Positions 7,973-16,878 of a stretch of DNA of 21,428 nt are shown in pieces. The notes below the pieces were generated by a model. That model saw nothing but the letters and a program-made list of their open reading frames with translations, was not told the origin of the DNA and made no database searches. The number at the start of each line of letters is the position of its first letter. Position 1 is the first letter of the stretch. This stretch comes from Giesbergeria sp. (GTDB lineage Bacteria; Pseudomonadota; Gammaproteobacteria; Burkholderiales; Burkholderiaceae_C), in NCBI GenBank assembly GCA_017987055.1, contig JAGNUJ010000012.1:1-21428 (forward strand), given 5' to 3'. Position numbers and translations under genes: made by a program.

Positions 7973-8599
7973 TCATAGCCCGAACTGCGCCGCCACCTGT
8001 TGTACTTGGACTTGTAGCGCGTGCAGCGACAGGCCATCGTTGTAGAACACCATGTCGGCGGCGGCGCGCCGGGCGCTGCGGCTGGCTTGGGCGGCAATGA
8101 TGCTTTCAATCGCGGTGGGTGCCAGCGCGTTGCGCGCCATCACGCGGCTGATTTGTGTCTCAACCCGACAATCGACCACGGCAATGGCGTCGAGTTTGCG
8201 TCTCCAGTTGCTGGATTCGACCAGCAAGGGGATGTCAAAAACGATTAAACGCTGGCCGCTGGCTATGGCCGCATTGACTTGGTCGGCGGTCAGTTGGCCA
8301 ATCAGCGGGTGGACGATGGCTTCAAGCTGTTTGCGCGCCGCTGGCTGCGAAAACGCCAGTGCGCGCATGCGGTCGCGGTCAAGGGCACCGTCAGCGTTGA
8401 CGTATTCAGGGCCGAAGGCCTGCGCAATTGCCGCCATTGCCGCTCCGCCGGCACCGGTGACGCTGCGCGACAGCTGATCGGCGTCGATCAGTGCTGCGCC
8501 GCATTGCACCAACAGTTGTGCCACAGTGCTTTTGCCGCTGCCAATGCCCCCGGTCAGTCCGAGTCGTGCGGTGCGCAGTGTCGGTGTGCTGCTACTCAT
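7973..8599 (-). CDS. coaE: Dephospho-CoA kinase CoaE
   Basis: The protein has 208 residues. CoaE phosphorylates the 3'-hydroxyl of dephospho-CoA, the last step of coenzyme A synthesis. The P-loop LTGGIGSGKST is at residues 15-25, followed by IDADQLSR (38-45, substrate-binding Asp) and DIPLLVES (about 125-132). The basic lid segment with RNALAP...AAQASRSARRAAAD is near the end. ATG 8599 overlaps the pilD stop codon in an ATGA arrangement (4 nt), so translation is coupled to the pilin peptidase gene. The coupling of coaE to pilD is common in proteobacteria. Confidence 0.97.
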   Translation of the reverse strand: MSSSTPTLRTARLGLTGGIGSGKSTVAQLLVQCGAALIDADQLSRSVTGAGGAAMAAIAQAFGPEYVNADGALDRDRMRALAFSQPAARKQLEAIVHPLIGQLTADQVNAAIASGQRLIVFDIPLLVESSNWRRKLDAIAVVDCRVETQISRVMARNALAPTAIESIIAAQASRSARRAAADMVFYNDGLSLHALQVQVQQVAAQFGL

Positions 8600-9477
8600 A
8601 AGCCCAACATACCCAAAATGGTGTTGAGTACAGTTTGTGGGCCAAACACCATGCCTATCAGGCCGGCACCAACTAAAAACGGGCCAAACGGGATGTAGCC
8701 GCCTTCGCGCAAACCGCTAGAGAATTTCATGGCAATGCCGATGACGGCGCCAACGACTGAGGCCAGCAAAATCAATGGCACCAGTGCTTGCCAGCCAAAC
8801 CACGCGCCCAAGGCGGCGTAGAGCTTGAAGTCGCCAAAGCCCATGCCCTCTTTGCCGGTGGCCAGCTTAAAGCCCCAATACACCGTCCACAGCGACAGGT
8901 AACCGGCAGCAGCGCCCATTACCGCGTCGAATAGTGGCACCTCAATCCAGCGGAAGGCGGCGCTGAGCAGCCCAGCCCACAGCAGGGGCAGCGTCAGGTT
9001 GTCAGGCAGCAGTGTGGTGTCCCAGTCAATCATGGCCAGCGTCACCAGCACGGCAGAAAAGCCGCACCAAGCGATGCCGGTGGGCGTAGCACCCCAGCGC
9101 TGTACACAGAAAAAAAACAAAGCCGCAGTGGCCAGCTCTACCAGCGGGTAGCGCGCACTGATGGATGCAGCGCACGATGAGCAGCGTCCACGCAGGAATA
9201 AATAACTCAGCACAGGAATGTTTTCGAGTACGCGCAGTTGGTGGCCGCAGCTTTGGCAGCGCGAGCGGGGCACCAACAGGTTGAAGACTTCGAGTTTTGC
9301 CGTTGCACTGGGCAGTGTTGAACCGAGTTCAGCGGCGTATGCAGCTGCTTCCGTGGCCCATTGGTGCTCCAAAATTTTGGGCAATCGGTAGATGACGACG
9401 TTTAAGAAGCTGCCCACCAGCAATCCAAAAACACTCGCCAGCATCGCATTCAGCCAGGGTTCAATCCACAACAGCAT
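8596..9477 (-). CDS. pilD: Prepilin leader peptidase / N-methyltransferase PilD
   Basis: This 293-residue multi-pass inner-membrane protein cleaves the leader of type IV prepilins and methylates the new N-terminal residue. The N-terminal GSFLNVVIYRLP (22-33) is the family start. A zinc-binding loop carries CQSC (C74, C77) and CSSC (C99, C102). The two catalytic aspartates of the aspartic-protease fold should be in MIDWDTTLLPD (D151 best) and GMGFGDFK (D216). At least six hydrophobic segments follow residue 110. The stop overlaps the start of coaE, and ATG 9477 sits 2 nt from the pilC stop. It could also serve a type II secretion system, but the pilB-pilC context favours pili. Confidence 0.96.
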   Translation of the reverse strand: MLLWIEPWLNAMLASVFGLLVGSFLNVVIYRLPKILEHQWATEAAAYAAELGSTLPSATAKLEVFNLLVPRSRCQSCGHQLRVLENIPVLSYLFLRGRCSSCAASISARYPLVELATAALFFFCVQRWGATPTGIAWCGFSAVLVTLAMIDWDTTLLPDNLTLPLLWAGLLSAAFRWIEVPLFDAVMGAAAGYLSLWTVYWGFKLATGKEGMGFGDFKLYAALGAWFGWQALVPLILLASVVGAVIGIAMKFSSGLREGGYIPFGPFLVGAGLIGMVFGPQTVLNTILGMLGL

Positions 9478-9479
9478 GG

Positions 9480-10697
9480 TTAAACGACCTGACCGAGTTT
9501 AAAGATGGGCAGGTACATCGAGACCACAATGCCGCCAATCAAGGTGCCCAAGAAAACGATGATGATGGGCTCCATCAGGCTGGACAGACCGGCTACCATT
9601 TCATCGACTTCGTCTTCGTAGAAGTCGGCGGCTTTGCCCAGCATGTGGTCAATCGAGCCGGATTCTTCGCCAATGGCGCACATTTGCAGCACCATCGACG
9701 GAAAGATGTTGGCATTGCCCATAGCGGCAGTCAGGCTGGTACCGGTAGAGACTTCTTGCTGGATTTTTTCGGTCGCCATGGCGAACACCGAGTTGCCAGC
9801 GGCGCCGCCGACGGAGTCGAGCGCTTCTACCAGCGGAACGCCGGCAGCAAACATGGTGGACAGCGTGCGCGTCCAGCGGGCAATGGCGGATTTTTCAATC
9901 AAGATGCCAAACACCGGTATGCGCAGCATGATGCGATCCATCACTTGCTGCATTTTTTCACTGCGGCGCCAGGCCTGCATAAAGAAATAAAAGCCGCCGC
10001 CGATAGAGCCAAAAATCAGCCACCACCATTCGACGAAAATTTCGCTGATACCCATCACAAAGAGGGTAGGCGCTGGTAAATCAGCACCAAAAGAGGTAAA
10101 AACTTCCTTAAATGCCGGAATCACAAAAATCATGATCACCGCGACAACGACAAAGGCCACGATGACCACCGAAATGGGATACATCAAGGCCGATTTAATC
10201 TTTGATTTAATTGCCTCGGTCTTCTCCATATACACTGCGAGACGGTCTAGCAGAGCCTCCAAGATACCAGCCGCCTCACCCGCACCCACCAAGTTACAAT
10301 ACAGACTATCAAAATAAAGTGGATATTTGCGAAAAGCAGCATTTAATGAGGTGCCAGTTTCGACGTCAGCCCGAATATCGTTAAGTAATTTACCAACGCT
10401 AGGATTTGTGTTGCCGCGTCCGACAATATCAAAGGCTTGCAGTAATGGTACACCAGCCTTCATCATGGTGGCCATTTGACGCGTAAACAGTGCAATATCT
10501 TTGGGCTTAATTGCTTTACCCGCACGCATCCGCCGTTTTTTGATTTTGGTTGGAAAGACCCCTTGACGACGCAAAGTGGCTTGCACTTGGTTTTCGCCAG
10601 AGGCACGTAATTCGCCGCGCACAATTTTTCCGTGACGATCCTTGCCTTCCCATTCAAAGACAAAATCTTTGACTCCTTGTGATGTTGCCGTAGCCAT
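9480..10697 (-). CDS. pilC: Type IV pilus inner-membrane platform protein PilC
   Basis: The protein has 405 residues with two tandem T2SSF domains. Each begins with the conserved phrase around ALFTRQMATMMKAGVPLLQAFD (69-90) and WTRTLSTMFAAGVPLVEALD (275-294). Membrane segments lie at about 171-195, 224-241 and 375-397. PilC is the platform on which PilB acts to extend the pilus fibre. ATG 10697 has a good ribosome site (GAGGA, about 7 nt away). It lies 23 nt after pilB and 2 nt before pilD. The first third of the gene (plus-strand 10081-10697) is visibly A/T-richer than the rest, continuing the composition of pilB. A type II secretion GspF is the alternative, less likely from context. Confidence 0.96.
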   Translation of the reverse strand: MATATSQGVKDFVFEWEGKDRHGKIVRGELRASGENQVQATLRRQGVFPTKIKKRRMRAGKAIKPKDIALFTRQMATMMKAGVPLLQAFDIVGRGNTNPSVGKLLNDIRADVETGTSLNAAFRKYPLYFDSLYCNLVGAGEAAGILEALLDRLAVYMEKTEAIKSKIKSALMYPISVVIVAFVVVAVIMIFVIPAFKEVFTSFGADLPAPTLFVMGISEIFVEWWWLIFGSIGGGFYFFMQAWRRSEKMQQVMDRIMLRIPVFGILIEKSAIARWTRTLSTMFAAGVPLVEALDSVGGAAGNSVFAMATEKIQQEVSTGTSLTAAMGNANIFPSMVLQMCAIGEESGSIDHMLGKAADFYEDEVDEMVAGLSSLMEPIIIVFLGTLIGGIVVSMYLPIFKLGQVV

Positions 10698-10720
10698 TAT
10701 GCTTCCTCGTTGCTTTTGAC

Positions 10721-12457
10721 TTATAAGTTGGTCACGGCCAGAACTTCTTCGATAGAAGTCATGCCGAGCTTGGCTTTATGCAAGCCAGCATCGCGCAGCG
10801 ACCGTACGCCTTCGAGTTTGGCTTGGATTGCAATTTCAAGAGCATTGCCATCACGTAAAATAATGCGCTGTATTTCTTCAGTAATCGGCATTACTTGATA
10901 AATGCCGACACGCCCTTTATAGCCATTATTGCAAGCGCTGCAACCTACAGGCTTATAAGTTACCCATGAGCCATCAATTTCTTCGTCTGAATAACCAGCG
11001 CCTAAAAGCGCTTCATGGGGAATATCTGCTGGCACCTTGCATTGAGGGCATAAGCGCCGTGCTAATCTTTGGGCAGTAATTAAAATAACGCTAGAGGCGA
11101 TATTGAAGGGTGCAATGCCCATATTACGCATCCGCGTCAGTGTGGTCGGAGCATCGTTAGTGTGCAGCGTCGATAGCACTAAGTGACCAGTTTGTGCTGC
11201 TTTGATGGAAATATCTGCAGTCTCAAGGTCGCGAATCTCACCGACCATGATGATGTCAGGGTCTTGACGCAGAAAAGATTTCAAGGCTACAGCGAAAGTT
11301 AGCCCAGCTTTATCGTTAACGTTAACTTGGTTTACACCAGGCAAGTTAATTTCAGATGGATCTTCTGCGGTTGCAATATTGACCCCTGGCTTATTGAGTA
11401 AGTTAAGGCAAGTATAAAGGGATACGGTTTTTCCTGAACCTGTGGGGCCTGTCACTAAAATCATTCCGTAAGGCCGAGAAATCGCGTCTAATAAGTGCGC
11501 TTTTTCGACCGGTTCATAACCTAGCGCGTCAATGCCCATTTGGGCACTGCTGGGGTCTAAAATACGAATAACAATTTTTTCGCCAAATAGCGTAGGCAAG
11601 GTGCTGACACGGAAATCGATCACCCGATTGGGGCCGACTTTTAATTTCATTTTACCGTCTTGGGGTACGCGCTTTTCAGAAATATCTAAACGCGAAATTA
11701 CCTTGATACGCGATGCTAATTTGTCTTTAATAGCGATGGGTGGTGATGCGATTTCGCGCAGTTCGCCATCTACCCGAAAACGCACGCGGTAATGGTGCTC
11801 GTAAGGTTCAAAGTGCAAGTCAGAAGCGCGCATATTGAAAGCATCTACCAGCATTTTATGCAGAAAACGAACAATAGGTGCGTCTTCGACTTCGTTGGTA
11901 TTGGCTTCGGCCTCTGGTGCGTCTTCTACTGGGACATCGCCAAATTCAAAGTCATCACTGCCGCTGTTGATGCTTTCCAGTGATTCGCCGGTGGATTTTC
12001 CCGTGCTTTCGACTAGTTTGGTTAGCTTGTCGTATTCTGCAATAATCCAATCTACCCCCATTTGGGTAGAAAATTTAATTTTTTCAGCTGCCTCTTGATC
12101 GGTCGGATCGGCGGTAGCAACAATTAATCGATTATTGCGTTTACTTAGTACAACAACCTTATAAGCCGCGCATATTTTGGTATCAAGTAAATCCCGTGGT
12201 AAGCGCAGTGGATCGATAGCATTGAGATCCAGCAGCGGTGCGCCAAAAACGGAAGATACTGTGTGTGCTAAATCTGCGGCAGAAACTACACCACTGGCTG
12301 TTAGTTCAGCAATAAAACTGATTTTGCTCGACTGTGATTTTTTGTAAGTGTCCTCGGCTGATTTTTGTGTCAGTTTGCCAACAGAAATCAGCGCCCTACC
12401 CAAGCCGGGAAGGGCAGCTGTTACCGATTCTTTTTGAGTGTTATCAACAGCTGCCAT
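10721..12457 (-). CDS. pilB: Type IV pilus assembly ATPase PilB
   Basis: This 578-residue hexameric motor powers pilus extension. The N-terminal MshEN/GspE-N-like domain covers about 15-150. It is followed by an acidic linker (DDFEFGDVPVEDAPEAEA, 168-185) and the ATPase core: Walker A GPTGSGKT (337-344), Asp box ATAEDPSEINLPG (362-374), Walker B DIIMVGEIRD (401-410) and His box GHLVLSTLHTND (424-435). The zinc tetracysteine is C470/C473 and C506/C509. ATG 12457 has no clear Shine-Dalgarno. Its codons are markedly A/T-rich: two hand-counted rows gave 21/60 and 25/60 GC, against 39/60 in a secA row. No pilA gene is present in the window. Two inverted repeats lie just upstream. Confidence 0.97.
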   Translation of the reverse strand: MAAVDNTQKESVTAALPGLGRALISVGKLTQKSAEDTYKKSQSSKISFIAELTASGVVSAADLAHTVSSVFGAPLLDLNAIDPLRLPRDLLDTKICAAYKVVVLSKRNNRLIVATADPTDQEAAEKIKFSTQMGVDWIIAEYDKLTKLVESTGKSTGESLESINSGSDDFEFGDVPVEDAPEAEANTNEVEDAPIVRFLHKMLVDAFNMRASDLHFEPYEHHYRVRFRVDGELREIASPPIAIKDKLASRIKVISRLDISEKRVPQDGKMKLKVGPNRVIDFRVSTLPTLFGEKIVIRILDPSSAQMGIDALGYEPVEKAHLLDAISRPYGMILVTGPTGSGKTVSLYTCLNLLNKPGVNIATAEDPSEINLPGVNQVNVNDKAGLTFAVALKSFLRQDPDIIMVGEIRDLETADISIKAAQTGHLVLSTLHTNDAPTTLTRMRNMGIAPFNIASSVILITAQRLARRLCPQCKVPADIPHEALLGAGYSDEEIDGSWVTYKPVGCSACNNGYKGRVGIYQVMPITEEIQRIILRDGNALEIAIQAKLEGVRSLRDAGLHKAKLGMTSIEEVLAVTNL

Positions 12458-12476
12458 GTAACCGATAAGATATAAA

Positions 12477-12516
12477 ATGGTAATTTAACCATCCTATCAC
12501 TATTGGTAGACACCAA
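12477..12516 (-). promoter_or_regulatory. Paired GGT/ACC inverted repeats upstream of pilB
   Basis: Two small perfect inverted repeats stand side by side in the 107-bp gap between pilB and ispB. One is ATGGT-N6-ACCAT (12477-12492) and the other TTGGT-N4-ACCAA (12503-12516). They share the WTGGT/ACCAW half-site and are about 10 bp apart, one helical turn, 20 bp upstream of the pilB start. This fits an operator for a dimeric regulator, or simply RNA hairpins. I could not fix a convincing -35/-10 pair here. Confidence 0.3.
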
Positions 12517-12564
12517 CTGTAATGAATGCTTACCACAGTAGTTACGTGTCTCCTGCTGCAGCGC

Positions 12565-13551
12565 TCAAGTGCGCCGAGCCAGCAGCTGCGCTGCTAGCTG
12601 GTGTAGTGCGGCTGTGTATTGGTTGGCTGGCAGTTGTTGTAGCGCGTCGATAGCGCGCTGTGCTTCGGCGGCTGCAGCGTTGCGCGCGACTTCCAATGCA
12701 CCGGTTTTACGCACGATGTGGGCGATGGTGTCGAGCTGTTCGGTGCTGCCGTTTTCGATGGCTTTGCGCACCGTACTGGCTTCGCTCTCTGTGCCGCGTT
12801 GCATGGCTGCTATCAGTGGAAGTGTGGCCTTGCCTTCGCGCAGATCGTCGCCCAGGTTTTTTCCCATTTCAGCTGCGTCGCCGTCGTAGTCGAGGACGTC
12901 GTCAATGATCTGAAAGGCCGTGCCCAGTGCTTGGCCGTAGGTAGCGCAGGCGGCTTCAACCAACGCGTTGCTGCCAGCCAGCACGGCGGCTAAGCGAGCG
13001 CTGGCCTCAAACAACTTGGCCGTTTTGGAGCGAATTACCCGTAAATAACCTGACTCATCGAGCGAGGCGTCATGCATATTCATCAGTTGCATCACTTCGC
13101 CTTCGGCAATGACGTTGGTTGCGTCGGCCAAAATTTGCATGATGCGCATTTGACTCGTCTCCACCATCATTTGGAATGCGCGCGAGTACAAAAAATCGCC
13201 CACTAAGACGCTGGCTGGATTGCCAAAAACCTCATTGGCGGTGGCGCGTCCACGGCGCAGGGTGGACTCATCGACCACGTCGTCGTGTAGCAGCGTCGCG
13301 GTATGGATAAATTCGACCACAGCTGCCATCGTGAAGCGCTGCTGACCGCTATAGCCCAGCGCGCCTGCTGCCAGCAGTAGCATCGCTGGGCGCAAGCGTT
13401 TGCCACCCGCAGCAATGATGTAGTGGGAGACTTGCCCAACCAAGGGGACGCCAGAAGCCAAGCGCTGGGCAATGATGCGATCCACTTCCTGCATATCACG
13501 GGTGATGATGGCGAGGGGCGAGCTGGTGGGGGAGGGGGCTGGTGCAGTCAA
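12565..13551 (-). CDS. ispB: All-trans polyprenyl (octaprenyl) diphosphate synthase
   Basis: The protein has 328 residues. It builds the long polyprenyl chain of ubiquinone from farnesyl diphosphate and isopentenyl diphosphate. Motifs: GGKRLRP (49-55), first aspartate-rich motif LLHDDVVDES (87-96), GDFLYSRAF (118-126), SKTAKLFE (175-182), and second aspartate-rich motif IIDDVLDYDGD (215-225), with KNLGDDLREGKATLPLI after it. The only in-frame start before Met20 is TTG 13551, because a TAA blocks the frame further up. An exact TATAAT lies about 27 nt ahead, which leaves a leader of about 20 nt and supports this start. The start remains uncertain. Chain length (octaprenyl) is inferred from the usual betaproteobacterial quinone. 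Confidence 0.93.
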   Translation of the reverse strand: MTAPAPSPTSSPLAIITRDMQEVDRIIAQRLASGVPLVGQVSHYIIAAGGKRLRPAMLLLAAGALGYSGQQRFTMAAVVEFIHTATLLHDDVVDESTLRRGRATANEVFGNPASVLVGDFLYSRAFQMMVETSQMRIMQILADATNVIAEGEVMQLMNMHDASLDESGYLRVIRSKTAKLFEASARLAAVLAGSNALVEAACATYGQALGTAFQIIDDVLDYDGDAAEMGKNLGDDLREGKATLPLIAAMQRGTESEASTVRKAIENGSTEQLDTIAHIVRKTGALEVARNAAAAEAQRAIDALQQLPANQYTAALHQLAAQLLARRT

Positions 13552-13577
13552 GGTAATCGTCGCAAATGGAGTGGCAA

Positions 13578-13583
13578 ATTATA
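13578..13583 (-). promoter_or_regulatory. ispB -10 box (TATAAT)
   Basis: The minus strand reads TTTCTATAATTTGCC, an exact consensus -10 hexamer. The predicted transcription start near 13571 lies about 20 nt before the TTG start of ispB. No good -35 is visible about 17 bp upstream. Confidence 0.5.
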
Positions 13584-13650
13584 GAAAGCTGTGCGCTCTC
13601 GCTAGCGCCGCTGTTTAAGTGCGGCTATGCTTGCGTAGTTGAGCTAATGA

Positions 13651-13656
13651 TATAAT
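13651..13656 (+). promoter_or_regulatory. rplU-rpmA operon -10 box (TATAAT)
   Basis: The exact TATAAT on the plus strand sits within GATATAATGGCGGGC. No match to TTGACA is found at the usual spacing (TTGCGT 13631-13636 is 14 bp away). Initiation would fall near 13663, just before the first leader hairpin, leaving a 5' leader of about 70 nt for rplU. It lies 67 bp from the opposite-facing ispB -10. Confidence 0.6.
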
Positions 13657-13664
13657 GGCGGGCT

Positions 13665-13717
13665 CTACAGAAATTCGTCTGTAGAAACTCACAAAATGTA
13701 CCTAAAGTACACAGAGT
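13665..13717 (+). promoter_or_regulatory. Two hairpins in the rplU leader (possible ribosomal-protein leader RNA)
   Basis: Hairpin 1 is CTACAGA (13665-13671), loop AATTCG, TCTGTAG (13678-13684), seven perfect pairs. Hairpin 2 is TGTAC (13697-13701), loop CTAAA, GTACA (13707-13711). It extends outward through an inner loop with ACTC (13687-13690) and GAGT (13714-13717). Hairpin 2 ends four bases before the AAGAGG ribosome site of rplU. Leaders that bind L21 are described in other bacterial groups; whether this is one is an inference. Confidence 0.4.
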
Positions 13718-13731
13718 CATAAGAGGTCAAC

Positions 13732-14043
13732 ATGTACGCGGTCATAAAAACCGGCGGCAAGCAGTATCGCGTTGCTTCCGGCGAAAAAATTAAAGTAGAA
13801 CAGATTGCTGCGGACGTAGGCCAGGAAATCGTCATCGACCAAGTTCTGGCCGTCGGAAACGGCGCTGAACTGAAAGTTGGTACGCCCCTGGTGTCCGGCG
13901 CAACCGTAAAAGCCACCGTTGTGGCACACGGTAAGCACGACAAGGTGCACATCTTCAAGATGCGCCGCCGCAAGCACTATCAAAAACGCCAAGGTCACCG
14001 TCAGCAGTTCACTGAACTGCAAATCGGCGACATTGCTGGTTAA
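13732..14043 (+). CDS. rplU: 50S ribosomal protein L21
   Basis: The product has 103 residues, the usual L21 length. The family start [20 protein letters not shown] and the basic [22 protein letters not shown] tail region (about 76-97) are intact. L21 binds 23S rRNA on the large subunit. The ribosome site AGAGG (13722-13726) stands 5 nt before ATG 13732. It is the first gene of rplU-rpmA, 15 nt from rpmA, behind a strong -10 box and a hairpin leader. Confidence 0.98.
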   Translation: MYAVIKTGGKQYRVASGEKIKVEQIAADVGQEIVIDQVLAVGNGAELKVGTPLVSGATVKATVVAHGKHDKVHIFKMRRRKHYQKRQGHRQQFTELQIGDIAG

Positions 14044-14058
14044 AGCAGGAGCTAAGTC

Positions 14059-14319
14059 ATGGCACAGAAAAAAGGCGGCGGCTCTACGCGAAACGGGCGC
14101 GATTCCAAGCCCAAAATGCTCGGTGTAAAGGCTTTCGGTGGAGAGCTTATCAGCGCCGGATCCATCATTGTGCGCCAGCGCGGCACCAAGTTTCACCCCG
14201 GTGCCAATGTCGGCGTGGGTAAGGATCACACGTTGTTTGCTTTGGTGGATGGTCACGTGTCGTTTTCCCACAAAGGCGCGTTGTCCAAGCACATGGTCAA
14301 CGTGACTGCTGCAGCTTAA
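14059..14319 (+). CDS. rpmA: 50S ribosomal protein L27
   Basis: The product has 86 residues. The start [22 protein letters not shown] and the phrases [27 protein letters not shown] are characteristic. The flexible N-terminal tail of L27 reaches the peptidyl-transferase centre. The protein begins directly with MAQKKG, so it lacks the cleavable extension found in Firmicutes. AGGAG lies 7 nt ahead of ATG 14059. Two terminators follow within about 120 nt. Confidence 0.98.
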   Translation: MAQKKGGGSTRNGRDSKPKMLGVKAFGGELISAGSIIVRQRGTKFHPGANVGVGKDHTLFALVDGHVSFSHKGALSKHMVNVTAAA

Positions 14320-14344
14320 GGCGTTAACGCTTTATTTGCACTCT

Positions 14345-14374
14345 AAGCCCCGCTTGGTCGGGGCTTTGTTTTTT
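14345..14374 (+). terminator. Rho-independent terminator of rplU-rpmA
   Basis: AAGCCCCG (14345-14352), loop CTTGGT, CGGGGCTT (14359-14366), then TGTTTTTTTT-like T-rich run. This is an 8-bp stem 25 nt after the rpmA stop. Confidence 0.9.
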
Positions 14375-14411
14375 CGGGCGCGCAGCGCCGGTAGCACCGC
14401 CGCACGCCGTT

Positions 14412-14441
14412 GCCCCGCATTGCCGGGGCTTTGTGCTTTTT
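14412..14441 (+). terminator. Second, look-alike hairpin terminator before obgE
   Basis: GCCCCG (14412-14417), loop CATTGC, CGGGGC (14424-14429), followed by TTTGTGCTTTTT. The same CCCCG...CGGGGCTTTG core occurs in the terminator about 65 nt upstream, so the two look duplicated. Its T-run is interrupted, so it should be weaker. Confidence 0.6.
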
Positions 14442-14480
14442 GGCTGGTTGCGCTGTGCAGGGCGTGCCGCCGTTTGATAA

Positions 14481-15590
<1,110 letters not shown>

Positions 15591-15610
15591 ACAACATTTG
15601 CTATTATATT

Positions 15611-15648
15611 AATAGCTGCTAGCGCATGTATTTAAAGGGCTAGAGGCC
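15611..15648 (+). repeat. 38-bp interspersed repeat, copy 3
   Basis: It reads AATAGCTGCTAGCGC, a variable centre, then AAGGGCTAGAGGCC. It ends 3 nt before ATG 15652 of proB. AGAGG (15642-15646) is the Shine-Dalgarno-like site of proB, so the repeat's 3' arm carries the translation signal. It occupies most of the 61-bp obgE-proB gap. Confidence 0.88.
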
Positions 15649-15651
15649 AAA

Positions 15652-16803
15652 ATGACTCAAAAAAATAGTTCAAATGTGCTGCGTGATGCGCGCCGTATCG
15701 TTGTCAAGGTCGGCTCCAGTCTGGTCACTAACGAGGGCCGTGGCTTGGATGAGGCGGCGATTGGCGAGTGGAGTCGCCAGCTGGCAGCGCTGGTGCGTGC
15801 CGAGGGCGCGCAGCACCGCGAAGTCATCATGGTGTCCAGCGGCGCGGTGGCTGAAGGCATGAAGCGCCTTGGCTGGACGACGCGCCCGCGCCAAATCCAT
15901 GAGCTGCAAGCGGCCGCTGCCGTCGGCCAAATGGGCTTGGCGCAGATGTACGAAACCAAGCTGCGCGAGCAAGGCATGGGCAGTGCGCAGGTGTTGCTCA
16001 CCCACGCCGATTTGGCCGACCGCGAGCGTTATCTGAACGCCCGCAGCACGCTGTTGACGCTGTTGGAGCTGGGCGTGGTGCCGGTCATCAACGAGAACGA
16101 CACCGTCGTCAACGATGAAATCAAGTTTGGCGACAACGACACCTTGGCTGCGCTGGTGGCCAACTTGGTCGAGGCCGATGCGCTGATCATCCTGACCGAC
16201 CAAAAAGGCTTGTACACCGCCGATCCGCGCCGTGACCCGGCTGCCGAGTTTGTCCACGAAGCCCGCGCTGGCGACGTGGCGCTGGAGGCGATGGCGGGCG
16301 GCGTGGGTTCGAGCATTGGCAGCGGCGGCATGATCACCAAAATCATTGCCGCCAAGCGCGCCGCTGGCTCGGGCGCTTCCACCGTGATTGCGTGGGGGCG
16401 CGAGCCGGATGTACTGCTGCGTTTGGCGCAGGGCGAGGGCATTGGCACGTTGCTGGTAGCGCAAACCGCCAAAAAACAAGCGCGTAAACAGTGGATGGCT
16501 GACCATTTGCAATTGCGCGGCGCGGTGGTGGTCGATGATGGCGCCGCCGCCAAGCTGCGCAGCGAGGGCAAAAGCCTGCTGCCGATTGGTATGACCGCTG
16601 TCGAGGGCGATTTTTCGCGCGGTGATGTGATTGCCGTGCGCGATGCCGCTGGCAGCGAAATCGCCCGCGGCTTGGCCAACTACGCCAGCGCCGAAGCACG
16701 ACTGCTGTGCCGCAAGCCGTCAGCTGAATTTCAGAATCTGCTGGGCTACATGGCCGAACCTGAGATGGTGCACCGTGACAACCTGGTGCTGATGGGCGGT
16801 TGA
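15652..16803 (+). CDS. proB: Glutamate 5-kinase ProB
   Basis: The protein has 383 residues. It phosphorylates L-glutamate in the first step of proline synthesis and is usually feedback-inhibited by proline. The amino-acid kinase domain covers about 1-265: [12 protein letters not shown] (14-25), [15 protein letters not shown] segment (about 60-70), [10 protein letters not shown] (about 143-152), [14 protein letters not shown] and [14 protein letters not shown]. The C-terminal PUA domain (about 285-370) includes [14 protein letters not shown] and [11 protein letters not shown]...IARGLANY. The start ATG 15652 follows AGAGGCCAAA from repeat copy 3. The gene ends 22 nt before a terminator shared with rppH. 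The proA partner is not in the window. Confidence 0.97.
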   Translation: MTQKNSSNVLRDARRIVVKVGSSLVTNEGRGLDEAAIGEWSRQLAALVRAEGAQHREVIMVSSGAVAEGMKRLGWTTRPRQIHELQAAAAVGQMGLAQMYETKLREQGMGSAQVLLTHADLADRERYLNARSTLLTLLELGVVPVINENDTVVNDEIKFGDNDTLAALVANLVEADALIILTDQKGLYTADPRRDPAAEFVHEARAGDVALEAMAGGVGSSIGSGGMITKIIAAKRAAGSGASTVIAWGREPDVLLRLAQGEGIGTLLVAQTAKKQARKQWMADHLQLRGAVVVDDGAAAKLRSEGKSLLPIGMTAVEGDFSRGDVIAVRDAAGSEIARGLANYASAEARLLCRKPSAEFQNLLGYMAEPEMVHRDNLVLMGG

Positions 16804-16825
16804 GCTGGCAGCAGCACTGCACATG

Positions 16826-16865
16826 AAAAAAGGCCGATCAGCGTTGGTGCTGATTGGCCTTTTTT
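16826..16865. terminator. Bidirectional terminator between proB and rppH
   Basis: The stem AAGGCCGATCAGC (16830-16842) pairs with GCTGATTGGCCTT (16849-16861) with one G-T pair. The loop is GTTGGT, with A-run before and T-run after. It serves the convergent 3' ends of proB and rppH (stop at 16879). Confidence 0.9.
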
Positions 16866-16878
16866 GTGGGTGTGTTGT

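Noticed and set aside
8596..12457. Type II secretion reading of the pilB-pilC-pilD genes
   Set aside because: No gsp partners are present and the pilBCD-coaE-zapD-yacG order is typical of the type IV pilus locus.
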